Under the pieces are notes generated by a model that worked only from the letters and a program-made list of their open reading frames with translations, was not told the origin of the DNA and did no database searches. Below are positions 8,000-14,673 of a DNA stretch of 64,000 bases, one piece after another. The stretch's first letter is position 1; every line of letters begins with the position of its first letter. A program made the position numbers and the translations under genes. Source of the stretch: Flavobacterium aquidurense (lineage in GTDB: Bacteria; Bacteroidota; Bacteroidia; Flavobacteriales; Flavobacteriaceae). The stretch covers positions 186,001 to 250,000 of the forward strand of contig NZ_JRLF01000014.1 of NCBI RefSeq assembly GCF_001404985.1, in the 5' to 3' direction.

Positions 8000-8090
8000 C
8001 GTTAAAAAACATCTTTTTATCGTTAAAAAACATCTTACAAATTTAAGATTTAAATAATTGAGCGTTAAAACCTACAAAAAAATACGTTAA
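8000..8090. repeat. Phased CGTTAAAA motif array
   Basis: CGTTAAAAAACATCTT occurs at 8000-8015 and again at 8021-8036 (21-base step). CGTTAAAA follows at 8063 and CGTTAAGA at 8085 (steps 42 and 22). Spacing near multiples of 21 bases puts the copies on one face of the helix. The array lies upstream, on the minus strand, of the metX operon leader and could be a regulator-binding array. It also lies just past the stop of the homoserine dehydrogenase-like gene. Confidence 0.55.
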
Positions 8091-8143
8091 GAACTTTCCT
8101 GTTTCAACATATCAAAGAACAACTTACTACTAATAGAAACCAC

Positions 8144-9232
8144 TTACAGCCAAACTGCTTCTTTATTTTTTATTTTTTCAGCGACTTTCAAAATGTCAGT
8201 TATTATCCCTCTTGAAATAGCTTGTTTACATGCCGAAGCACTTTGAATTGCAATTGGAACATCTGCATATGATTGTGTATAAATCTCAAAAATGGTATCT
8301 GAACCTTTTAATTGTCCAATAGCAGATGAAACAGGTTCTGAAATTAATTTAACTTCTAACGTATTTTTCTGCACATCAAATTCACCTACATATCTTAATA
8401 CATGATTCTCTGCCTGGGTTATTTTTGCAATTTTAAACGATTTGTCGATTGCGTCTTTATTAAGGATTCCGTTTTTCTCCAGATGTTCTTCTGTAATAAG
8501 AGAATTGATTTTTATATCTGAAAGTTCAAAATCCTTACCAATTTCCCTTGTCAAGATCAGCAATTTTCTCGCTGTATCATTTCCGGAAAGGTCTTCCTTA
8601 AAAGTAGAACGCATCAGGCCCAGTAAACTTGCATCTTTTAAAAGGGATGAAAACGAAGCTTCTTCAGTTGCAAATCTATTAAAGACGTAACTCAGATTGT
8701 CAGAGAAAACACCTCTTATTTTCGTAATTTTTTCTCCGGAGTAATACAAATCCCTCAGAGTTTGCAATACCGGAAAACCTGTATCTACTGATGTTTCATA
8801 CAAAAACTCTTTATCGTATTTTTTAAGATTTGTCCTGATCTCTTTATAGAGATCAATGGGCAATGTATTGGCTTTTTTATTTACCGCTACAATATTAAAT
8901 CCGTTTTCGATCAAAGTATTATAATGGTGAATTAGCTCATCACTTGCTGTCGCATCAACCGCAATTAGGTTCTCAAATTCATTTTGCTTTGCAAATTCAA
9001 TAATATCCTGTACTTTAAAAGGAACTGCCAATTCTAAGAAATTAGTTTCCCAAGCATATCCTACGCCTTCTTTCTCGAAAAAAGCAACTGTTGAATTTGT
9101 TATAATCGGAAAATGAAAGTCAACATTTTTACTTTCGAGAAAAAACTCCTGACTTTCGATAATTTGATTAATCAAAGTACTTCCGATATTTCCAATTCCA
9201 AAAAGGATGATATTTATTTTAAGCTTTGACAT
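8144..9232 (-). CDS. Homoserine dehydrogenase-like protein with altered active site
   Basis: A 362-aa homologue of the homoserine dehydrogenase half of ThrA, without the kinase. The NAD(P) loop FGIGNIGST and the VNKKANTLP lysine region are kept. The C-terminal segment LKGSDTIFEIYTQSYADVPI aligns with ThrA LKGSDSFFEIYTESYGDRPI. However, the catalytic stretch that reads TEPDPREDLCG in ThrA reads MRSTFKEDLSG here, losing the family glutamate, and ThrA NVGAGLP is replaced by SVDTGFP. It lies between metY and the metX operon leader. It may be a low-activity or repurposed paralogue, for example regulatory, but this is inference. ThrA at 3554-5968 would supply normal activity. Confidence 0.85.
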   Translation of the reverse strand: MSKLKINIILFGIGNIGSTLINQIIESQEFFLESKNVDFHFPIITNSTVAFFEKEGVGYAWETNFLELAVPFKVQDIIEFAKQNEFENLIAVDATASDELIHHYNTLIENGFNIVAVNKKANTLPIDLYKEIRTNLKKYDKEFLYETSVDTGFPVLQTLRDLYYSGEKITKIRGVFSDNLSYVFNRFATEEASFSSLLKDASLLGLMRSTFKEDLSGNDTARKLLILTREIGKDFELSDIKINSLITEEHLEKNGILNKDAIDKSFKIAKITQAENHVLRYVGEFDVQKNTLEVKLISEPVSSAIGQLKGSDTIFEIYTQSYADVPIAIQSASACKQAISRGIITDILKVAEKIKNKEAVWL

Positions 9233-9260
9233 GATTTTTGATTTATTGGGGGTTAATTAA

Positions 9261-9401
9261 ACCATATAAGTGATATAAGTTCATTTAATACTATCAACGT
9301 ATATGATTTAGACATACTGTTTAGACAACTTAGACGCACTGCTGTGCGTCTCTACTAAATTGTGCGCCTCTACTAAAATGAACTTATATCACTTATATGG
9401 T
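9261..9401. repeat. Palindromic dispersed repeat, copy 2 (with insert)
   Basis: Perfect 25-bp inverted arms (9261-9285 and 9377-9401) begin and end with the same ACCATATAAGTGATATAAGT unit as the repeat at 771-824. The loop here is 91 bases instead of 14 and contains a small hairpin CGCACTGCTGTGCG and the repeated phrase CTCTACTAAA. It fills the gap between metY and the homoserine dehydrogenase-like gene. Confidence 0.85.
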
Positions 9402-9496
9402 GAAAAAACTTTTATATAGATCGTTTTTTATAAAAAATCACCTCTAGCAGAACTCACGCTACTAAAGGCAATTTTTCAAACAAAAAACAAAAAAAC

Positions 9497-10801
9497 CTAA
9501 TTTTTATTAATGCTGTATTGCGATTGGGTAACGCTGGCGAAAGCAGCTTGCAAATCAGCAATTAAATCTTCGATATCTTCAAGTCCTACAGAAAGTCGGA
9601 CTAAATCTTTTGAAACTCCCGTTTCTAACTGATCTTCATCAGATAATTGTTGGTGCGTTGTACTTGCCGGATGTATAATTAGTGATTTTGTATCACCAAT
9701 ATTGGCCAGAAGCGAGAACAATTTTGTTTGGTCAACTACTTTTTTAGCCGCATCAAAACCACCTTTTAGTCCAAAGGTGATAACACCACTTTGTCCTTTT
9801 GGTAAATATTGTTGTGCGAGATCATAATATTTATTGTTTTTTAAACCTGGATAGTTTACCCAAACTACCTCATCTTGTTTTTCCAACCAAGAAGCTAATG
9901 CTAATGCATTCTCGCTGTGTTTCTGAATTCGGATTGGTAATGTTTCTAATCCCTGAATAATCTGAAAAGCATTAAACGGACTTAAAGCTGCACCAAAATC
10001 ACGTAAGCCTTCGATTCTTGCTTTTGCTATGAAAGCTGCATTTCCTAAGGCTTCGTGGTACACTAGTCCGTGATATCCTGCAGAAGGTTCCGTAAATTCA
10101 GGAAATTTTCCGTTTGACCAGTCAAAATTTCCTGCATCTATAATAACACCTCCTAATGAAGTTCCGTTGCCTGAAATATATTTGGTTAAAGAGTGAATCA
10201 CAATATCTGCTCCGTATGCAATTGGATTCAATAAATAAGGAGTAGCTACAGTGTTGTCTACAATAAAAGGTACTTTAAAGTTTTTGGCTTCTGCCGAAAT
10301 TCCTTTCAGGTCTAATACATCTAATTTTGGGTTTCCTAAAGATTCTACAAAAAAGGCTCTTGTATTTTCTTTGGCTGCTTTAGTGAAATTTTCCGGTTTA
10401 GACGGATCTACAAATGTTGTCGTAATACCCAAACGAGGTAAAGTAACGCTTAACAAATTATATGTTCCTCCGTATAAACTGTTCGAAGCCACAATATGAT
10501 CGCCCGCTTTTAGCAAAGTCAGGAAAGTTGTAGAAATTGCAGATGCTCCTGATGCTGTAACTACAGCTCCAATTCCACCTTCGAGCGCCGCCAGTCGTTG
10601 TTCTAAAACATCATTTGTTGGATTATTTAATCGGGTATAAATAAATCCGGCTTCGGCAAGACCAAATAAATTGGCAGCGTGATCTGAATCGTTAAATACA
10701 TATGATGATGTCTGGTAAATTGGTACAGCTCTGGTTCCTGCGTTTTTAGTAACATCATGTCCTGCGTGTAATGCGTTTGTTGCAAATTTTTGTGTGCTCA
10801 T
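9497..10801 (-). CDS. metY: O-acetylhomoserine sulfhydrylase (MetY)
   Basis: PLP-dependent enzyme that condenses O-acetylhomoserine with sulfide to homocysteine, 434 aa, typical of MetY, which is longer than the MetB/MetZ relatives. Motifs are YTRLNNPTNDVLEQR, the phosphate-binding TASGASAI, the cofactor aspartate in IVDNTVATPYL, the Schiff-base lysine K207 in HSLTKYISGNG, and the substrate loop ANIGDTKSLIIHPASTTH. The insertion around FPEFTEPSAGYHGLVYHE is characteristic of OAH sulfhydrylases. It is transcribed from a Met/Cys-rich leader with an attenuator and follows a 61-aa small ORF, so expression is likely tied to methionine or cysteine supply. Confidence 0.95.
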   Translation of the reverse strand: MSTQKFATNALHAGHDVTKNAGTRAVPIYQTSSYVFNDSDHAANLFGLAEAGFIYTRLNNPTNDVLEQRLAALEGGIGAVVTASGASAISTTFLTLLKAGDHIVASNSLYGGTYNLLSVTLPRLGITTTFVDPSKPENFTKAAKENTRAFFVESLGNPKLDVLDLKGISAEAKNFKVPFIVDNTVATPYLLNPIAYGADIVIHSLTKYISGNGTSLGGVIIDAGNFDWSNGKFPEFTEPSAGYHGLVYHEALGNAAFIAKARIEGLRDFGAALSPFNAFQIIQGLETLPIRIQKHSENALALASWLEKQDEVVWVNYPGLKNNKYYDLAQQYLPKGQSGVITFGLKGGFDAAKKVVDQTKLFSLLANIGDTKSLIIHPASTTHQQLSDEDQLETGVSKDLVRLSVGLEDIEDLIADLQAAFASVTQSQYSINKN

Positions 10802-10867
10802 AATTTCTTAGTTTTTAGGTATTGTTAATACTTATATATTGATATTGTAATTAATTTTTGAATTGAT

Positions 10868-11053
10868 TTAAACAAAAAATTCTTCTGCTTCTTCTTCAAG
10901 ATCATACAGATGAAACAGTAATGATTTTTGACTTTTTATTTTTTGCTCTGTATTTATTCTTATAACTTCTGTAGTTATCTCTTCTGATTTATTGTTTTTT
11001 TGAGAATCGTTTCTCAATAAATATTCTATTGCAATTGAGTTTAGTGTTTTCAT
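10868..11053 (-). CDS. Small protein between attenuator and metY
   Basis: A 61-aa ORF with ATG at 11053, starting 22 bases after the attenuator terminator and ending 66 bases before metY. No family is recognised. It is highly charged, with a polar middle (RNDSQKNNKSEEITTEV). Its C-terminus KSLLFHLYDLEEEAEEFFV shares the pattern SLLFxxYxxExE...F with the end of the 67-aa ORF at 7328-7531. Both occupy the same position behind a Met/Cys leader attenuator, which argues for a related role in the sulfur regulon. No signal peptide. Confidence 0.62.
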   Translation of the reverse strand: MKTLNSIAIEYLLRNDSQKNNKSEEITTEVIRINTEQKIKSQKSLLFHLYDLEEEAEEFFV

Positions 11054-11074
11054 AATTTGAAATTTAAAAATGTT

Positions 11075-11113
11075 AAAAAAAAAAGCCCTTTCGGATGGCG
11101 ACCAAAAGGGCTT
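11075..11113 (-). terminator. Attenuator terminator of the metY leader
   Basis: The minus-strand RNA has the stem AAGCCCTTT with AAAGGGCTT (11083-11091 and 11105-11113), a 13-base loop and a run of U. The CTTTTGG segment at the 5' arm can instead pair perfectly over 7 bases with CCAAAAG at the end of the leader ORF (plus 11148-11154), giving a mutually exclusive antiterminator. Confidence 0.88.
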
Positions 11114-11144
11114 ATAGATCTAACTATAACAAAGATTTTATCTT

Positions 11145-11225
11145 TTACTTTTGGCAACAACGAATTGGGATGCACATTTGCATCATCTCACAACATATCA
11201 TCATATTTTTCGCTATTGTTTTCAT
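11145..11225 (-). CDS. Met/Cys-rich leader peptide of metY
   Basis: A 26-codon ORF (ATG 11225, TAA 11145). Met is at 1, 8, 9, 14, 15 and 17 and Cys at 11, 12, 18, 23 and 24, so 11 of 26 codons encode sulfur amino acids; the core reads MMICCEMMQMC and the tail RCCQK. It begins about 46 bases after a candidate TAnnTTTG-type promoter and ends 31 bases before an intrinsic terminator. Codons 24-26 overlap the antiterminator strand. This is the clearest leader peptide in the window and fits ribosome-mediated attenuation of metY by charged Met and Cys tRNA. It is too short and biased to be a normal protein. Confidence 0.82.
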   Translation of the reverse strand: MKTIAKNMMICCEMMQMCIPIRCCQK

Positions 11226-11277
11226 TTTTATTTTATTTGAATTATTCTTATTTTTAAACTCGACTAATTTGATAGAG

Positions 11278-11308
11278 TAAATATATAAAGTATTTTTAGA
11301 TCTACCAA
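11278..11308 (-). promoter_or_regulatory. Candidate promoter for the metY leader
   Basis: On the minus strand, TTG (plus 11306-11308) is followed after 20 bases by TATATTTA (plus 11278-11285), one base away from the Bacteroidota -7 consensus TAnnTTTG with correct spacing. The leader ATG is about 53 bases further on. Confidence 0.5.
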
Positions 11309-11378
11309 ATTAAAAATTGACATTTTACATTATTTTTTTAGAAGCCCTGTAAATACAGGTGTTTCTTTATAAAAAAAG

Positions 11379-11446
11379 TTAGCCACAGATTAAAATGATT
11401 TAAAAAATTTGTGCAAATCAGTTCGATCCATTTAATCTGTGGTTAA
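11379..11446. repeat. Imperfect palindrome after the TonB receptor gene
   Basis: Arms of 16 bases (11379-11394 TTAGCCACAGATTAAA and 11431-11446) pair at 15 of 16 positions, with a secondary AAATGATTT/AAATCAGTT pairing inside. A small hairpin CCTGTAAATACAGG is adjacent at 11346-11359. It lies just downstream of the receptor stop and may act in termination, but it looks like another intergenic repeat family. Confidence 0.6.
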
Positions 11447-11457
11447 TTATATTCTGC

Positions 11458-14304
11458 TTAAAATTTGAAACTTAATCTGGCAAAACCAAATCTTCCGTTT
11501 AATCCAAATTGTGACACTGCTCTTGAATAAGCAAACTGATTTGCATTTGTTAAGTCGGCACTAGGCGCAGGAGACAATGTTGGTGTTGTATTAGTAAAGG
11601 CCGGAGTAGATGGATTATTTCTATCCGGATATACATCTCCTATATTATTAAAACCAACTGTGAATCTGAATTTCTCGTTGATTTGATATCCAAAAGATAA
11701 ATCAGTAACTATTTTTGAGCTGTATTCAGGATGTTCGTAAACTGAAGATGATCCGTCAAGATTTACATCTGTTGCTCCGGGATCTGTAACTTTTCCGAAA
11801 TAGCTGTTTCTTAAATAAATATCCAATTTTTTGATATTGAAAGTTGTCATTAAATTCGCTTTTAATTTAGGAATTGCTTCTTCTAAATAAATACGGCTTG
11901 ATTCCGGAAAAAATGAATATATATAAGGATCACCACCTGCATCAATAATAGATTGAGGAACATTTAATTTCCCCACTCTTTTTGTTGTATTGTAACTTAA
12001 AGCAAAATCATTTCGAATTGTAAAATCCTGAATTACATCATATTTTTGAGAAATTACGACATCAATACCTTTCGTTTCAGAGTTGATTCCGTTGGTCCAG
12101 AACGAAGCTCTTTCCACTCCTTTTAAATCAAATGCTTGCTGAAACAATGTCAATGCATCTCTTTGCTTGTCAGATGTTGCACCTGCTATCTGGGCATCAG
12201 TTGGTCTTGCATATTGTCCGGTTAATACCACTCTGTCATCGATTCTTGTAAAGTAAGCATCTGTTGCAATGGTAATATTTGCTTCTGGAATCTTGAATGT
12301 AAATCCTGTACTGATACTTTTAGATTTTTCAGGTTTCAGACTTTCAACTCCAATACTTTTTGCTGCTTGCGAATCGTTTGTAAAATAACCTACCTGATAC
12401 GGAGAACCATTTATAAATTGAGTAGAACTTGCTTCAAAATATTTTTGTTGTAATGATGGTGCTCTAAAACCGGTTTGACCTGAAATTCTCCAGTTAATAT
12501 TATCATTCAATTTTAAAAGAGATGCCAGTTTAAAAATAACTGTACTTCCAAAATCTGAATAATTCTCGTAACGGGCAGCTCCGTTTAAAAGCCAGTTTTT
12601 AGTGGCATTCAATTCTAAATCAACATAAGCCGCACCGCTTTTTCGGTCTTTTTCTTTAGCATCTGCTGGCTGAAATCCAGAAAATCCCTGCGCTCCTGCT
12701 CCACGTTTGTTGCCAAAAAAGTCAGTCACAATTAACGGTGAATTACTTGGCAGAATTCCTGAAACTAAATTTCCGTTTATATCATACAACCCGTAAGAAG
12801 CTTCTTCTCCAGATTTGATCTGATAATTTTCATATCTGAATTCTCCACCAAAAGCAAGGTTTAATCCTTCTAAAACATCCAGCTTTTTACTGAAATCTAA
12901 ATTGGTCGTACTTTGCAAAAACGAAACTTTACCGGCATCAAAACTGGTACCTGAATTGGTTCCTAAAGTTGCATTGATCGTGTTGTTTACATCATATTTA
13001 AAAGAGTTCGTTCCCAGGTTTGTACTAAGATCAGTATCAAAACCAAATAATTCTGTTGTAACTCCAACCGCAGATGAAGCATCTAAAATATCCGATTGTA
13101 TTTCCGGCAAAAATCCGTTTTCATACACTTGCGTGAAAGTTCCGGAACCATTTGGCAATCTGTTAAACGCATATGATTTACCATTTCTATACGAAACTCC
13201 ACCAAAAGAGTATAAAGCTGTGGTTTCTGTCAGGGGATATTTAGTATTATAGTACAATTGTCCCGAAGCTAATTCTGACTGACCAACACTCATATTATAA
13301 TCACTTCTTTCCTGCCCTCTGTAAGCAATTTCGTTATTGGTTACATCAAAATTTAAAGCCGTTTGCATTTGAGCCAATGTAGCTGCAGATGAGATTGCTG
13401 TTTGTTGTGCCGGTGTAAAATAACTTACTTGTGGCGCATATTGCTTTAATGAAGTAAGAATTTGTGCAGAATTGGGCGTGTTATTTATATTACTATATAA
13501 GGAGTTAATAGCAACTCCATTTTGAGCCGCTCTGTTTTCGACAGCATTATAGGCATTAAAAATAGCATTATTCCTAATTCCGGCTCTGCTCGTGGCTTGT
13601 CTTGTTACGGCACTTCCGGTAATATTAAGGAAACTTCCGGCTTTCCCTAAAGAGGTTCCGTAATTTAAATCTACTTGTAAATTTTGACCATCGGCACCAC
13701 CTTTAAAATTATTAGATCCTGATGATAAATTTGTACCATATTGAATTCCTCCTGAAATATAATTAGCATTCTTTTTTAATACAATATTGATCACTCCCGC
13801 AATTGCATCAGAACCATATTGAGCTGCAGCTCCATCACGCAAAACTTCAATTCTTTCGATAGCAAATGACGGGATTGCATTTAAATCTGTTCCTACAGAA
13901 CCTCTTCCGGGAGATCCGTTTATATTTACCAGAGCACTTGAATGTCTGCGTTTACCATTTACTAATATCAAAACCTGGTCCGGTCCCAAACCTCTTAATT
14001 GTGCCGGATCAACGTGATCTGTAGCATCTGCAGTAGATGTTGCATTACTTGTAAAAGAGGGTGCAACATAATTTAAAATCTGCGTAACGCTGGTTTGTGG
14101 CGATCCTTTTGTTATATCTGAGATATTAAAAACATCAACCGGAACGGGAACATCTGTTTTTACACGGTTTTTACTTCTGGATCCTACTATTGTTACTTCT
14201 GATAATTCATTGTTCTTTAAAGTATCCTGCTCTTTTTTATTATCCTGGGCATAGATTCCGGAAAATGTTAAAAGACCTAATGCTAATACTACATTTTTTT
14301 TCAT
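11458..14304 (-). CDS. TonB-dependent outer membrane receptor (attenuator-controlled)
   Basis: Outer membrane active transporter, 948 aa. A signal peptide (MKKNVVLALGLLTFSGIYAQ) is followed by a TonB-box-like region NELSEVTIVGSRSKN. The plug domain spans about residues 50-180, with VLILVNGKRRHSSALVN and IERIEVLRDGAAAQYGSDAIAGVINIV, and a long beta-barrel ends in aromatic RLSFKF. There is no SusD partner and no carboxypeptidase-like N-terminal domain. Upstream it has a short Met/Cys-containing ORF and an intrinsic terminator, and metK is divergent. I therefore infer uptake of a sulfur-containing nutrient, but no ligand can be read from the sequence. Confidence 0.92.
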   Translation of the reverse strand: MKKNVVLALGLLTFSGIYAQDNKKEQDTLKNNELSEVTIVGSRSKNRVKTDVPVPVDVFNISDITKGSPQTSVTQILNYVAPSFTSNATSTADATDHVDPAQLRGLGPDQVLILVNGKRRHSSALVNINGSPGRGSVGTDLNAIPSFAIERIEVLRDGAAAQYGSDAIAGVINIVLKKNANYISGGIQYGTNLSSGSNNFKGGADGQNLQVDLNYGTSLGKAGSFLNITGSAVTRQATSRAGIRNNAIFNAYNAVENRAAQNGVAINSLYSNINNTPNSAQILTSLKQYAPQVSYFTPAQQTAISSAATLAQMQTALNFDVTNNEIAYRGQERSDYNMSVGQSELASGQLYYNTKYPLTETTALYSFGGVSYRNGKSYAFNRLPNGSGTFTQVYENGFLPEIQSDILDASSAVGVTTELFGFDTDLSTNLGTNSFKYDVNNTINATLGTNSGTSFDAGKVSFLQSTTNLDFSKKLDVLEGLNLAFGGEFRYENYQIKSGEEASYGLYDINGNLVSGILPSNSPLIVTDFFGNKRGAGAQGFSGFQPADAKEKDRKSGAAYVDLELNATKNWLLNGAARYENYSDFGSTVIFKLASLLKLNDNINWRISGQTGFRAPSLQQKYFEASSTQFINGSPYQVGYFTNDSQAAKSIGVESLKPEKSKSISTGFTFKIPEANITIATDAYFTRIDDRVVLTGQYARPTDAQIAGATSDKQRDALTLFQQAFDLKGVERASFWTNGINSETKGIDVVISQKYDVIQDFTIRNDFALSYNTTKRVGKLNVPQSIIDAGGDPYIYSFFPESSRIYLEEAIPKLKANLMTTFNIKKLDIYLRNSYFGKVTDPGATDVNLDGSSSVYEHPEYSSKIVTDLSFGYQINEKFRFTVGFNNIGDVYPDRNNPSTPAFTNTTPTLSPAPSADLTNANQFAYSRAVSQFGLNGRFGFARLSFKF

Positions 14305-14370
14305 GTGTTCTTCTGATTGATTACTATTTTGATTTGAAAGTGTGGTTTAATACTCTGTTGCTTTTTGAGC

Positions 14371-14400
14371 AAAAAAAAACCTCTGCAATTAGCAGAGGTT
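14371..14400 (-). terminator. Attenuator terminator before the TonB receptor
   Basis: A perfect 9-bp stem AACCTCTGC/GCAGAGGTT (14378-14386, 14392-14400), a 5-base loop and nine U on the minus strand. The 5' arm CTCTGC can alternatively pair with GCAGAG inside the leader ORF (plus 14436-14441), forming a 6-bp antiterminator. Confidence 0.88.
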
Positions 14401-14423
14401 CTATATATATTTTTGAAAAAAAT

Positions 14424-14489
14424 CTACAATAGCGTCTCTGCGGAAGGCTCCGGCATCTTACAAGACATATTGCAAATTGTTGATTTCAT
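14424..14489 (-). CDS. Met/Cys leader peptide of the TonB receptor gene
   Basis: A 21-codon ORF (ATG 14489, TAG 14424) beginning MKSTICNMSCKM, with Met at 1, 8 and 12 and Cys at 6 and 10. Codons 16-19 overlap the antiterminator strand GCAGAG. The stop is 23 bases before the intrinsic terminator, and the receptor ATG lies 67 bases after that. The arrangement matches the leaders of metY and metX. The smaller number of sulfur codons makes it less certain than the metY leader. Confidence 0.65.
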   Translation of the reverse strand: MKSTICNMSCKMPEPSAETLL

Positions 14490-14501
14490 CTTTTCTTTTA
14501 T

Positions 14502-14576
14502 TTTGATAGGGCAAATTTGCAAACTATTTTTTAATCGACCAAACAAAAGCAGAAATAATTTCTATTACCCTATCAA
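14502..14576. promoter_or_regulatory. Inverted repeat TTGATAGGG ... CCCTATCAA in the receptor-metK intergenic region
   Basis: A 9-base perfect inverted repeat with half-sites at about 14502-14510 and 14568-14576 frames the presumed promoter of the TonB receptor leader. The minus-strand segment TTG, 20 bases, CAAATTTG lies between the half-sites and is a weak promoter candidate. It could be an operator pair or loop site for a regulator; the regulator is unknown. Confidence 0.45.
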
Positions 14577-14633
14577 TTTAGTATGTTTGTGTTAAATTTC
14601 TACTTATAAAAATAAAAAAAGTTGAACTTTAAT

Positions 14634-14662
14634 TTGCAAATCAAAATGGTTTTATACCTTTG
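14634..14662 (+). promoter_or_regulatory. metK promoter
   Basis: TTG (14634-14636), 18 bases, then TACCTTTG (14655-14662), an exact match to the Bacteroidota consensus TTG-N17-23-TAnnTTTG. Transcription would start near 14668, a few bases before the riboswitch P1 helix. Confidence 0.75.
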
Positions 14663-14673
14663 CACCCGAATAC

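Noticed and set aside
9300-9375. CTCTACTAAA repeats considered as a short CRISPR-like array
   Set aside because: Only two imperfect copies, no regular spacers and no cas genes; they are the insert of a palindromic repeat.
11057-11280. Two overlapping plus-strand ORFs of 61-66 aa
   Set aside because: They are antisense shadows of the metY leader peptide, attenuator and promoter; composition is Phe/Ile/Ser-rich with no motif.
12902-13252. 116-aa plus-strand ORF inside the TonB receptor
   Set aside because: Antisense to barrel coding sequence; no start context or motif.
14190-14595. Plus-strand ORFs between the receptor and metK
   Set aside because: They run antisense to the receptor start, attenuator and leader. 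The RNA structures explain the conserved-looking sequence better.
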